Source: Antarctobacter heliothermus
GTDB taxonomy: Bacteria; Pseudomonadota; Alphaproteobacteria; Rhodobacterales; Rhodobacteraceae
Assembly (NCBI RefSeq): GCF_002237555.1
Contig: NZ_CP022540.1
Location: 3,477,001 to 3,541,000 of the forward strand
DNA: 64,000 bases
Direction: 5' to 3'
Below, piece after piece: positions 18,704 through 26,472 of this stretch. Position 1 is the first letter of the stretch, and every line of letters begins with the position of its first letter. The notes below the pieces were generated by a model that had not been told where the DNA came from, did no database searches, and saw only the letters and a list, made by a program, of their open reading frames with translations. Both the position numbers and the translations under genes were made by a program.

Positions 18704-18894
18704 GTTAGGTCTCCTTGGCAAGATCCATGGGGCTGTGAAGCGCGGCCCGCCGGCGGGGGGGGCAGCGCGATGTCGCCAAACTGTCCCACCGGCGCTGCGT
18801 TTTGGTGGCCGGGAGGCGGCAAAAACGTGGCGCCTAAAATGGATTTTTCGAAAATGCAGTGCGAACTGTGCCTATTGAAGGCTGTGCGGCCGCG

Positions 18895-20184
18895 TCAGAG
18901 CGCAATGACGATATCGGCGCGCAACCCGCCAAGGGCCTCGCTTTCGCCAAGGCGCAGGACGCCACCATGCGCGCGCGCAATGTCGGCGGCGATGGCCAGA
19001 CCCAACCCGACACCGGACCCCTTGTCCTGATTGCGCGCCGGGTCCAGCCGGACAAAGGGACGAAGGGCGTCGTCGCGGCTGTCAGGCGAGATGCCGGGGC
19101 CATCGTCCTCCACCCGCAGTCGCAGCGACCGTTCTGTCAGCTGCACCGAAACCTCGCAAGAGGTGGCATAGCGGCCGGCATTGGCCACGAGGTTTTCGAC
19201 AGCGCGCCGTAATGCGCGCGGCCGTAGCATCACGGTGCCCTCACCCGCCATGTCTCCCAGCACCACATTCTGACCGCCGCGTTGCGCGTCCTCGACAATC
19301 CGCCGCATCAGATCAAACGGGTCGGTGCGTTCAGAGGCCGCGACCTCTGCGTCGACGCGTGCGAAATCAAGGAAAGCGTCGATCAGCCTCTGCATTTCTT
19401 CGACGTCGTGTTCCAACGGCTCGCGGTCCTCGTCGTCCAGCAGCGACAGCCCCAGACGCAGCCGGGTTAGCGGCGTGCGCAAATCGTGGCTGACACCGGA
19501 CAGCATCATGGTGCGCTGTTCGATGTGCCGTTCGATCCGTGCGCGCATATCCAGAAAAGCGTGCCCAGCGGCGCGCACCTCGACTGCTCCCGCGGGCGAA
19601 TAGCGAAGGTTACGCCCCTTGCCAAACGCCTCTGCCGCGGCGGCCAGCCGGGTGATCGGTCGCAACTGGTTGCGCATGTAAAGAAAGGCGATCAGCGTCA
19701 TCAGCGCGCCAAAGAACACCATGTTCACAAACAACTGATGCGGATTGGCCGCCGACACGCGCGTGCGATCCAGCGCGATTTGGTACAGGTTGTCCTCTTT
19801 GCGGACAAACAGCACTACCTCTCGGTTGCTGGGTAGCTCGATGCGCTCGAGCACCGGAATGCGGGCGGAGAGTTCGCGGATCACCACCAGCCCGGTGAAA
19901 TCATACCACCTCCGCAGGTTCGTCTGCGGCAGGGACTCGTCGCTGATTGCGACGGGGCGCAACCGCAGCCGCGTCGCATTCGTCCGCTCCGGTAGATCCG
20001 CCACAACCAGGTTCACCTCGCGCGCCAGTTCGGTGCTCATCTGCACGGTGACACCCTCGAAATGGCGTTGGATAAAAACGATCGACACCACCAGTTGCAG
20101 GGTCACCACCGGCAGGACCAGGATGAGCGCGGCGCGGCCATACAGGCTACGGGGCATATAATGTTTGAGCCAATTGAACGTCAT
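18895..20184 (-). CDS. EnvZ-like sensor histidine kinase
   Basis: Membrane sensor kinase of 429 residues. Two transmembrane segments (about 18-40 and 150-170) bracket a periplasmic sensor of about 110 residues. A HAMP linker follows, then phospho-acceptor His233 in GVSHDLRTPLTRL, and an ATPase domain with N (ENLVANAGRYA), DDGPGIS and GSGVGLGLAIAADIARAHGG boxes. The layout is EnvZ/RstB-like. No response regulator is adjacent within the window, so its partner is elsewhere. It is divergent from the metallo-hydrolase gene. Confidence 0.9.
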   Translation of the reverse strand: MTFNWLKHYMPRSLYGRAALILVLPVVTLQLVVSIVFIQRHFEGVTVQMSTELAREVNLVVADLPERTNATRLRLRPVAISDESLPQTNLRRWYDFTGLVVIRELSARIPVLERIELPSNREVVLFVRKEDNLYQIALDRTRVSAANPHQLFVNMVFFGALMTLIAFLYMRNQLRPITRLAAAAEAFGKGRNLRYSPAGAVEVRAAGHAFLDMRARIERHIEQRTMMLSGVSHDLRTPLTRLRLGLSLLDDEDREPLEHDVEEMQRLIDAFLDFARVDAEVAASERTDPFDLMRRIVEDAQRGGQNVVLGDMAGEGTVMLRPRALRRAVENLVANAGRYATSCEVSVQLTERSLRLRVEDDGPGISPDSRDDALRPFVRLDPARNQDKGSGVGLGLAIAADIARAHGGVLRLGESEALGGLRADIVIAL

Positions 20185-20241
20185 GCGGTAAGCCTAGCCC
20201 GCAGCGCCCCGGCCTGCCATCGCCAAAAGGACCATCCTGCC

Positions 20242-21156
20242 ATGCTTGACCCGCAGCCTAACTTTCGCCCCGTACCCGGTATCGCCGTGGATCTGGCGCC
20301 GGGATTGCGCCGCGTGCTGGCGCCGAACCCGTCTCCGATGACCTATCGGGGCACAAACAGTTATCTGCTGGGAACGCGCGACATTGCAGTGATTGATCCC
20401 GGTCCCGACGATCCGACGCATCTGGAGGCGATCTTGCGTGCGGTTTTGCCCGGACAAAAGGTGACGCAGATTCTTGTGACTCATGCGCATCTGGATCACG
20501 CGCCACTTGCGCGCACCTTGTCACATGAAACCGGCGCGCCTGTTCTGGCGTTCGGTCCGCCAGAGGCCGGTCGCAGCCCAATCATGCAGGCCCTCGCCGA
20601 AGGCGAGCTGATGGGCGGTGGCGAGGGGGTCGACAGCGCGTTTGTCCCGGACCACCCGTTGGCGGACGGCGATGTGGTCCAGGGCAGCGACTGGCAGGTG
20701 GAGGCGCTGCACACCCCAGGACATATGGCCAATCATCTGAGCTTTGCCTGGGGGGATGTGCTGTTTTCCGGGGATCTGGTTATGGGCTGGGCCAGCTCTC
20801 TGGTGTCGCCCCCGGACGGGGACCTGACCGCCTTCATGGCCTCGCTGACCCGACTACAGGGCCGTCGGTGGTCGCAGTTTCACGCCGGGCACGGCGCGCC
20901 GATCCGGGATCCGGCGGCGAGACTCGCCGAACTTCTTGCCCATCGTCGTGCGCGTGAGGCGGCGATCCTCGCCGCCTTGTCCGATGGCCCCGCCACCGCC
21001 CGCAGTCTTGCGGACCGGATTTACACTGACACTCTGCCAGCCTTACTGCCCGCCGCTGCGCGCAACGTGTTGGCTCATCTTATTGATTTGACTGAGAACT
21101 CCCACGTAGCGCCAGAGGGTATTCTGTCTGCGGACGCGGTGTTTTTCAGACTCTGA
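20242..21156 (+). CDS. MBL-fold metallo-hydrolase (LACTB2-like)
   Basis: Zinc-dependent hydrolase of 304 residues. The metal-binding motif THAHLDH (His81, His83, Asp85, His86) is followed by HTPGHMANHLSF, a FSGDLVMGW Asp and FHAGHG. The last 60 or so residues form a winged-helix-like tail (ARSLADRIYTDTLPALLPAAARNVLAHL) as in LACTB2-type proteins. Those include ribonucleases and thioesterases, so the substrate is open. The start at 20242 avoids overlap with the divergent kinase; the longer frame from 20062 is antisense to it. Confidence 0.87.
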   Translation: MLDPQPNFRPVPGIAVDLAPGLRRVLAPNPSPMTYRGTNSYLLGTRDIAVIDPGPDDPTHLEAILRAVLPGQKVTQILVTHAHLDHAPLARTLSHETGAPVLAFGPPEAGRSPIMQALAEGELMGGGEGVDSAFVPDHPLADGDVVQGSDWQVEALHTPGHMANHLSFAWGDVLFSGDLVMGWASSLVSPPDGDLTAFMASLTRLQGRRWSQFHAGHGAPIRDPAARLAELLAHRRAREAAILAALSDGPATARSLADRIYTDTLPALLPAAARNVLAHLIDLTENSHVAPEGILSADAVFFRL

Positions 21157-21197
21157 CGTTCCTCGGGAAAAATCCTCACCATTGTGGCAAAACCCTC

Positions 21198-21226
21198 TGG
21201 ACGCCCGGATTCGACATTGCTATACG
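21198..21226 (+). promoter_or_regulatory. Possible tRNA-Asn promoter
   Basis: TGGACG and TATACG are separated by 17 bp, ending 10 bp before the mature tRNA 5' end. Distance and spacing fit a tRNA promoter. Confidence 0.45.
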
Positions 21227-21236
21227 GCCCAAGTGT

Positions 21237-21311
21237 TCCGGCGTAGCTCAGCGGTAGAGCAGTTGACTGTTAATCAATTGGTCGTAGGTTCGATCCCTAC
21301 CGCCGGAGCCA
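21237..21311 (+). tRNA. tRNA-Asn(GTT)
   Basis: A full cloverleaf of 75 nt including an encoded CCA. The acceptor TCCGGCG pairs with CGCCGGA. The anticodon loop is CTGTTAA with GTT at 21269-21271, and the T-loop is GGTTCGATCC. Its 3' 47 bases are repeated exactly at 32065-32111, so it is the integration site of the next element and stays intact after insertion. Confidence 0.97.
21265..21311 (+). repeat. Left attachment site (47-bp direct repeat in tRNA-Asn)
   Basis: Identical over 47 bp to 32065-32111. It runs from the anticodon stem through the CCA end of the tRNA gene. Confidence 0.95.
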
Positions 21312-21321
21312 AAAATCCCAA

Positions 21322-21338
21322 GTAAATCAGTGATTTAC
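21322..21338. repeat. 17-bp palindrome just inside the left end
   Basis: GTAAATCA-G-TGATTTAC lies 10 bp inside the left attachment repeat. Its position suggests an integrase or excisionase contact site. Confidence 0.5.
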
Positions 21339-21375
21339 GAGACCCCCTCCAAGGGGTGTCTTTGGGGTGTTTGGA

Positions 21376-21420
21376 TTTAGTAAGCGGATAGAAAGCAGGA
21401 CTGGGATTCTCTGCTTACTA
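21376..21420. repeat. Candidate integrase arm sites, left end
   Basis: TTTAGTAAGC (21376-21385) and the inverted TGCTTACTA (21412-21420) match the 11-bp unit TTTAGTAAGCA repeated at the right end of the element. Confidence 0.6.
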
Positions 21421-21708
21421 GGTGTTGCGGGTGTAGCGGATGTTTACCGCTTCCAGTTCCGGCATGTGGTTTTGCAGCCATCCCCAGTCTGACACTTTGT
21501 TGGTGCCTGTCTCGTAACGTTTGGCGATGCGGTGAAAACGTTTCAGATCATCGCCGGTCATGCCTGCGGCTATCAGTTCGCCCAGCCGCTGTTTCAGTGC
21601 CCAAGTAATCAAGTCGTGCATGGCCTGCGCCAGTTCTGCGGCGGTCGCATCCTTGCCGGGAATGTTGGGCAGCGGATCACAGTCTTTTTGCTTCACGGGC
21701 ATGGTCAC
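21418..21708 (-). CDS. Hypothetical protein, last gene of the element
   Basis: A 96-residue polar, mostly helical protein (DATAAELAQAMHDLITWALK and GMTGDDLKRFHRIAKRYETG). It overlaps the preceding gene by 4 bp, so it belongs to the packaging operon. I recognise no family. Its stop codon lies within the left arm-type repeat. A head-completion or satellite-specific role is possible but unproven. Confidence 0.7.
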   Translation of the reverse strand: MTMPVKQKDCDPLPNIPGKDATAAELAQAMHDLITWALKQRLGELIAAGMTGDDLKRFHRIAKRYETGTNKVSDWGWLQNHMPELEAVNIRYTRNT

Positions 21709-22094
21709 GCATTCCTTATTTCGGGCGGTTCATCATCGGGGATGCTGTTACAGGCAAAGGTGACACTCACCCCGAAGGCATCCCCGGCTTGCACCCGCTG
21801 CACAGCATAGAACCTCCCATCCAAGAGAATTAGCGCCAACCCATTGGGGGCTTCTGCGGTCAGCACGGTCAGAAGGTGATCGCCTTCATAGGTCTGGGCA
21901 GCGGTCAGGGTGGTTTCCCGGCTCATGTCCACATAGCCGAAGGTTTCCGACAGCCGGTCATACTGTAGCTCGCCCTCGGCGGTGAAGGTGGTGGAGCCAC
22001 TGTCATGGGCGACACCATAGAGCACGGCTATCTTGTAGATCGGGTTGCGGGCTGCGGCACGCTTGGCCATGTCGAGGGGGGAAAGCTTAGTCAT
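21705..22094 (-). CDS. Hypothetical head-associated protein
   Basis: A 129-residue protein after the portal gene, overlapping it by 8 bp. The N-terminus is basic and helical (LSPLDMAKRAAARNP); the rest is strand-rich (GSTTFTAEGELQYDRL, LTVLTAEAPNGLALILLDG). It could be a head-tail joining or head decoration protein from its position. No diagnostic motif is visible. Confidence 0.68.
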   Translation of the reverse strand: MTKLSPLDMAKRAAARNPIYKIAVLYGVAHDSGSTTFTAEGELQYDRLSETFGYVDMSRETTLTAAQTYEGDHLLTVLTAEAPNGLALILLDGRFYAVQRVQAGDAFGVSVTFACNSIPDDEPPEIRNA

Positions 22095-23100
22095 TTTCCC
22101 ACCCTGCCATTTTCAGGGCCTTGCTGAGTTCTACACCTGCCCCTGTCAGGATACCGACAGCACGGGCACGGCCCGCCACGTCCGCGCTCATCATGTCGTC
22201 AGTGGTGAGACTGGTCAGGCCCAGCTTGGCGGTGAGTTCGGGCATACACTGACGGGCAAGGGGCTGGACGGTTTGCAGCACAAACAGGCGATAGGCTTCC
22301 CGCATGGCGCTGGCGTTGCCGTTCTCCGTCATGAGGGCAGGAGGAATGCCGCAGCCGGTCAACAGGCGAATGTGCAGATCGCGGCTGATTTCGGCAAAGT
22401 CGGTCTTCTGTAGATCGGCGCTCAAGTCCACCCGTCGCCATTCGCTTTGATGCCCGCCGGTCTGTTGCGCGTAGTCGGCTTTGGAGGTCAGCACAGCCAA
22501 GGCCCCGGATTGCAGGCCAGAGATTGCCTTGCCCTTCTGTTCTTCGGAGACGGCAGAGGGGAACGGCAGAATGCCTTTTCCTGCGTAGGTGGTGGCAGTC
22601 GAGAAGGTCGCTTCAATCTCTGACAGCAGCGTCGGGGTGAGGCCCATCATCTGCCAAGGGCTGCGGCCCTTCCAAGGCTGCACCGGGTCTGTGTTGATCT
22701 TGAGGTGGAGCACCTCCCCGGCCAGCGCCTTCACGGTTTCGGTGGTGTTCACGCGGGCAATGTGAAGGTGATAGCGTCCGTTGCCCAGTTCATCCCAGTA
22801 GGCCACGGGGTGCAGGTCGAGGGCAGAGCCATCGGCCCGAATGTGCCAGACGCTTTCGCCCTTCATGTTCAGATCACGGCCAATCTGTGCCAGCACGTCA
22901 GGGCGCAGCGTGTTGGTGTCATCGCTCAACATGGCGAAGGCGCTTTGCCAGTAATGCACGGCGGTGCCCACGGTAGCGGTCAGGGGAACGCCTGCATCGG
23001 TCAACACCTGCTTTCTGCGGTGCGTCATATAGTCGAGGGTCACGCCAAGGCTGGCACGCTGTTCGAGGTCGGGTTTGCGCTTGAAGGGCCAGAGGTTCAT
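22087..23100 (-). CDS. Phage portal protein (HK97 type)
   Basis: Forms the dodecameric ring at the capsid vertex through which DNA is packed. The 337-residue protein has portal hallmarks: GESVWHIRADG, DLHPVAYWDE, EVLHLKINTD followed by GRSPWQMMGLTP, and the C-terminal RLLTGCGIPPALMTENGNASAMREAYR. It is somewhat short for the family (often about 380-450), mostly at the ends. It is unusually placed after capsid, protease and connector. It overlaps the connector gene by 4 bp. Confidence 0.9.
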   Translation of the reverse strand: MNLWPFKRKPDLEQRASLGVTLDYMTHRRKQVLTDAGVPLTATVGTAVHYWQSAFAMLSDDTNTLRPDVLAQIGRDLNMKGESVWHIRADGSALDLHPVAYWDELGNGRYHLHIARVNTTETVKALAGEVLHLKINTDPVQPWKGRSPWQMMGLTPTLLSEIEATFSTATTYAGKGILPFPSAVSEEQKGKAISGLQSGALAVLTSKADYAQQTGGHQSEWRRVDLSADLQKTDFAEISRDLHIRLLTGCGIPPALMTENGNASAMREAYRLFVLQTVQPLARQCMPELTAKLGLTSLTTDDMMSADVAGRARAVGILTGAGVELSKALKMAGWEND

Positions 23101-23657
23101 AGACGCACCTCCCCGGCCAACAGGGCACCCGCGCCAGAGCCATAGAGAACCGGCATGAGTTGTTCGCGGGTGAACCCGCTGTCACCGGCCTGTTGCGATT
23201 TGAATTCGCGGCGGCTTGGCCCCTGCATGAGCTGATACAAGGCGAGATTGTGCACGGCCTGTTTCACGGCTGCGGTGATGGTGGCACCGGGCACGTTGTC
23301 CGTATGGCCCAGCCGGTAGAGCGTGAAGGGTTCCAGTTCGATCAGCCCCGCGCTGGGGATGTAGGTTTCGGACCACGGCACCCATGCGCCTTGGGAATAG
23401 GCTTCGATGGTCAGGGCTTCGGGGAACGGGTAGCGCGGCCACGTCCAGACGGTGGGTTGCGACACCTTCACGATAACCGTTGCGCTGGTGGTGGTGCGGT
23501 AGGTCTTGCCAGTGAAGCTTTCCGCCTGTTGCCAAGCTGCGCCCAGCATGGTTTCTGCCTCGGCTTCGGTGCTGCCAGCCTCTAGCGCAACGTCTGAGGC
23601 CACGGGTTCGGCAGGGTCAGTGCCGAACGTGTAGGACGTTTCAAGCAGTTCTATCAT
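23097..23657 (-). CDS. Head-tail connector protein (gp6-like)
   Basis: A 186-residue protein resembling the HK97 gp6-type adaptor family: an N-terminal helical segment (STEAEAETMLGAAWQQAESFTG), a strand-rich middle, and a helical C-terminal region (ITAAVKQAVHNLALYQLM). It would join the portal to the neck or tail. The start at 23657 overlaps the protease stop codon (ATGA); a longer frame to 23699 is inside the protease gene. Confidence 0.78.
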   Translation of the reverse strand: MIELLETSYTFGTDPAEPVASDVALEAGSTEAEAETMLGAAWQQAESFTGKTYRTTTSATVIVKVSQPTVWTWPRYPFPEALTIEAYSQGAWVPWSETYIPSAGLIELEPFTLYRLGHTDNVPGATITAAVKQAVHNLALYQLMQGPSRREFKSQQAGDSGFTREQLMPVLYGSGAGALLAGEVRL

Positions 23658-24241
23658 GGTAGAAGCACCTTCCGTTGTGGCGCGTGCAAACGATTGCACG
23701 GCATCTTGCGCAGTTCCGCAGATGTTGCGGGATAGGCTGGCCGGGTCACTATCGACAGTTCATAGAGCACCAGTGCCGCAAGCTGACGGATCATAACGCC
23801 GGGATTGCCGGGTTCTGGTGTCAGCTTTTCAGCGTCGGGCACCACGTCTTTGGGCGGCACTCGAAAGCCGGGGCTGATACCCGTGGCCAAGCCTGCGGCA
23901 ATCATGGCCAGAGCATCGGCCACGTGACTGACACGCTCTGCACCCTCGGGGATGGTGGCCCGGAAGGTCAGCGCCTTGTCGCTGTCTTGCAGTTCCAGAG
24001 AACCGCCGGAACGGCTGGCAAGCGGACGGTCGAAGCTGTGTCCGAACAGCAGGTTCACTTCGGCGTCGGGGTCGCTCAGCGTGAAGTCAAAAGCCCCCGG
24101 CAGGATTTCCTCTTTGCGAACTGTGCCCCGGTCGCTCAAGACAGCCCACGTGTTGTAGGGGAAGCTTCCGACAATCGCCGGTCGCTGCCCCTGTTGCCGC
24201 ACCTCCAAACCGGATGCGGCCCAGACGGCGCGGCTCTCCAT
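23654..24241 (-). CDS. Prohead protease (HK97 family)
   Basis: Serine protease that matures the procapsid. The 195-residue protein contains EEILPGAFDFTLSDPDAEVN, the catalytic His region LLFGHSFDRPLASR, and ATGISPGFRVPPKDVV with the likely Ser. YELSIVTRPAYPAT near the C-terminus is typical. The start ATG shares one base with the capsid stop codon (TGATG). In most phages the protease precedes the capsid gene; here it follows. Confidence 0.87.
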   Translation of the reverse strand: MESRAVWAASGLEVRQQGQRPAIVGSFPYNTWAVLSDRGTVRKEEILPGAFDFTLSDPDAEVNLLFGHSFDRPLASRSGGSLELQDSDKALTFRATIPEGAERVSHVADALAMIAAGLATGISPGFRVPPKDVVPDAEKLTPEPGNPGVMIRQLAALVLYELSIVTRPAYPATSAELRKMPCNRLHAPQRKVLLP

Positions 24242-25482
24242 CACGCGGCCTTCTGCACGTTGGTGATTTGCTTGAAGTGCGTGGCCTGACGCTGCACCAG
24301 AATGTCCGTAAAGCTGAAAACAGTCAGGGCCACCTTGCCCGTCTTGCTTTCGCTGTAGGGGTCCACCAGCAGTTCCGGGCTGCCCCAAGTCGGCACCCAA
24401 GCGTGCTGGTCAGGCTTGCCCACATACAGGCTGGCAGAGTCAGGCGAACCGGCTGTCACTTCCGAAACCTGCGACGAAAACACCATGTTCGGCACGACTT
24501 TGCGGGCTTGTTCCAGTTGGGTCAGGATGTCGCCAAAGGTCGCTTTCAGCAGATCGGCCATCATGAAGGGCACGCCTGCGATGCTGATACCGCCCATGTC
24601 GTTGGCCTTGGAGGACACCATGAGGTCGGTCGCCCAATCCACCACGTCAGCATAGGTGATGACAGCGGCATGGCTTTCGCCGGTCAGCAAGGTGTCGAGG
24701 CCAGACGGTTGGTTGTCTGCCCCGGTGCCCCGGAAGCAAGCAAGGTCCAGTGCCTCGCGCAGCACCTCCGACAGATCGCGGCGCAGCATGGTTTCCAGCA
24801 CGGCATTTTGCCGGATCGCCTGACGGCTCAGCAGATAGCGCGCGGTCAGCGTTTTGATTGTGGGGCTGGTCACGCTGGTGGTGATCGCGGCTGCGTCAGC
24901 GCCTTCACCTTCGGCCACCCAAGAGGCAGAAGCACCGCCGGTCAGTTCCGGGAAACGCGGCTGGCCCGTCACAGCGATGGTGCGGAAACCGAACCGGGCG
25001 GCTGCACTGTCTTCGAAAACACGTTCCAGCGCCTTCATGGTCGGGCGCGTGGCCAGATCGCCGCTGGACGCATCGGGGGCGGAAATGGTGGCATCGGCGC
25101 GGGTTTCCAGCAAGGCTTCCCACGGGAACCGGACACCCTTGGCGGCAGCGCCGTGGCGTTCTTCGAGTTCTTGGCTCACCTCGGCTTCGCGGCCCGAAAG
25201 CGGCTTCTGCCCTTCGAGGCTTTCGACCAGTGCGGCGATGTTGAATGCGCGGCATTCCCGGTCGAAGTCGCTGGTGGCTTTGTCCGGTTCTTTGATCTTG
25301 TCGCGCTCTGCCTGTTCCAGCAGGATTGCGGCCCGCAGTTCGACTTCTGCCCCCTCATAGGCATCGGTGAGGCTGCGCAATTCGGTGCGGCCTTCGTCGG
25401 AGATTTCATCGGCCTTCTGGATGGAGGCCATTTTCTCGCGGCGCTTGCTCTGCGCCAGTTGGATTTCTTGACTTTTCAGCAT
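24241..25482 (-). CDS. Major capsid protein (HK97 fold)
   Basis: The 413-residue protein has the typical two-part layout. The N-terminal 100 or so residues form a charged helical scaffold (delta) region. The shell domain starts near residue 120, with ELTGGASASWVAEGEGADAA, LTARYLLSRQAIRQN, and CFRGTGADNQPSGLDTLL, which is the E-loop/P-domain style of HK97-like capsids. AGGGCGCT precedes the start. A satellite that makes its own shell would need this gene. Confidence 0.92.
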   Translation of the reverse strand: MLKSQEIQLAQSKRREKMASIQKADEISDEGRTELRSLTDAYEGAEVELRAAILLEQAERDKIKEPDKATSDFDRECRAFNIAALVESLEGQKPLSGREAEVSQELEERHGAAAKGVRFPWEALLETRADATISAPDASSGDLATRPTMKALERVFEDSAAARFGFRTIAVTGQPRFPELTGGASASWVAEGEGADAAAITTSVTSPTIKTLTARYLLSRQAIRQNAVLETMLRRDLSEVLREALDLACFRGTGADNQPSGLDTLLTGESHAAVITYADVVDWATDLMVSSKANDMGGISIAGVPFMMADLLKATFGDILTQLEQARKVVPNMVFSSQVSEVTAGSPDSASLYVGKPDQHAWVPTWGSPELLVDPYSESKTGKVALTVFSFTDILVQRQATHFKQITNVQKAA

Positions 25483-25495
25483 GGTAGCGCCCTTT

Positions 25496-26131
25496 TCAGT
25501 CTTCTAGGAGATGGTCAATGATCGCGCTCAAAGCACGGTCGGCGAATACCGGCGCGGCCTCTCGGGCGCTCCGAACCGCACCTAGCCGCGCTGGCACGGT
25601 GACGGATTTCTTGAGGGCATAGAGCGGCACAAGACGGCCACCCTTGCGCTGGAAGATAAGAAGGTTGCCCTTGCGGGATTTGGCCATGAAGGTGTTGGGC
25701 CAGTCTCTGGCACGCGCCTTCTTGGGCGTTCCGTTCGCATTCAACGCGGCTGGCAATGGGACGGTGACATACTGGCCTGAGGTCGGTTTGATCCTGCCCC
25801 CGTCTTCATGCACAGCCCGGTCAGCGCGAAGCTTCACCCGTCCAGTCACCCGGCCCAGCGTCTTCACGTCCTTCACTCGGGCAGCACGACGCAGAGCGGC
25901 AACAAGCTTGCCAGAGCGGCGGGCCAGCGTGGTGGAAGTCGTGATGCTGCCACCATGACGGGCGGCGATTTCGGCCATTTGCTCTTGCAGAAACCGGCGC
26001 ATTTCGCGGCTGACGGGGATGCCCAATTCGTCCTGGGCTTCGCGGAAACGGTCTGCCAGCATGTCGAGGCCGGTCTTGGCGTTGGTGGTCCGTCCGTTCT
26101 GATGAAGCTGGATGCTGAACGGGCTGGTCAC
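25496..26131 (-). CDS. Minor tail protein Z / morphogenesis-like protein
   Basis: A 211-residue basic protein starting at a GTG that overlaps the HNH stop codon (GTGA). It has an N-terminal helix region (LDMLADRFREAQDELG) and a C-terminal region with FMAKSRKGNLLIFQRKGGRLVPLYALKKSVTVPAR. The pattern of a basic strand followed by 'xPLYxLKxSVTVPAR' resembles prophage minor tail protein Z and related completion proteins. It is the only possible tail-linked gene. Its place between terminase and capsid is odd. Confidence 0.65.
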   Translation of the reverse strand: MTSPFSIQLHQNGRTTNAKTGLDMLADRFREAQDELGIPVSREMRRFLQEQMAEIAARHGGSITTSTTLARRSGKLVAALRRAARVKDVKTLGRVTGRVKLRADRAVHEDGGRIKPTSGQYVTVPLPAALNANGTPKKARARDWPNTFMAKSRKGNLLIFQRKGGRLVPLYALKKSVTVPARLGAVRSAREAAPVFADRALSAIIDHLLED

Positions 26132-26472
26132 GACGCACCCCCGTTCAGCAATGCAGACAGATAGGCACCCCTGCCAGTAACTTTGGCACGGCGCACGGCG
26201 GTTCGGTCTTTGCGGGTGCGGCCTTCCCAGCGTTCGGCGTTGGTTTTCTTTGAGTGGCACCCGGCGCAAAGCCATTGCAGGTTGGCGAGGTCGAAAGGGT
26301 CGATACCCTGTTCCTCGCAGCGGCGGCGCGGCACGATGTGATCGGCTTGGCCATGAAGGCCCACGAACCTGCCACAAGTCTCACAACGGAAGGCGGCACG
26401 TTCTGCCACGCCATGCCGCACCCTTGCCCAGCGGGCGGTGTCGATTGTCGATCTGTCTTGTTTCCGGGTCAT
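26128..26472 (-). CDS. Phage HNH endonuclease
   Basis: The 114-residue protein has the canonical HNH motif: zinc pair CETCG, ADHIVPRRRC, DLANLQWLCAGCHSKKTNAE. Phage packaging modules often place such an HNH next to terminase, where it helps cleavage at cos-type ends. It overlaps the terminase stop codon by 4 bp. Its presence suggests cos packaging for this element. Confidence 0.93.
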   Translation of the reverse strand: MTRKQDRSTIDTARWARVRHGVAERAAFRCETCGRFVGLHGQADHIVPRRRCEEQGIDPFDLANLQWLCAGCHSKKTNAERWEGRTRKDRTAVRRAKVTGRGAYLSALLNGGAS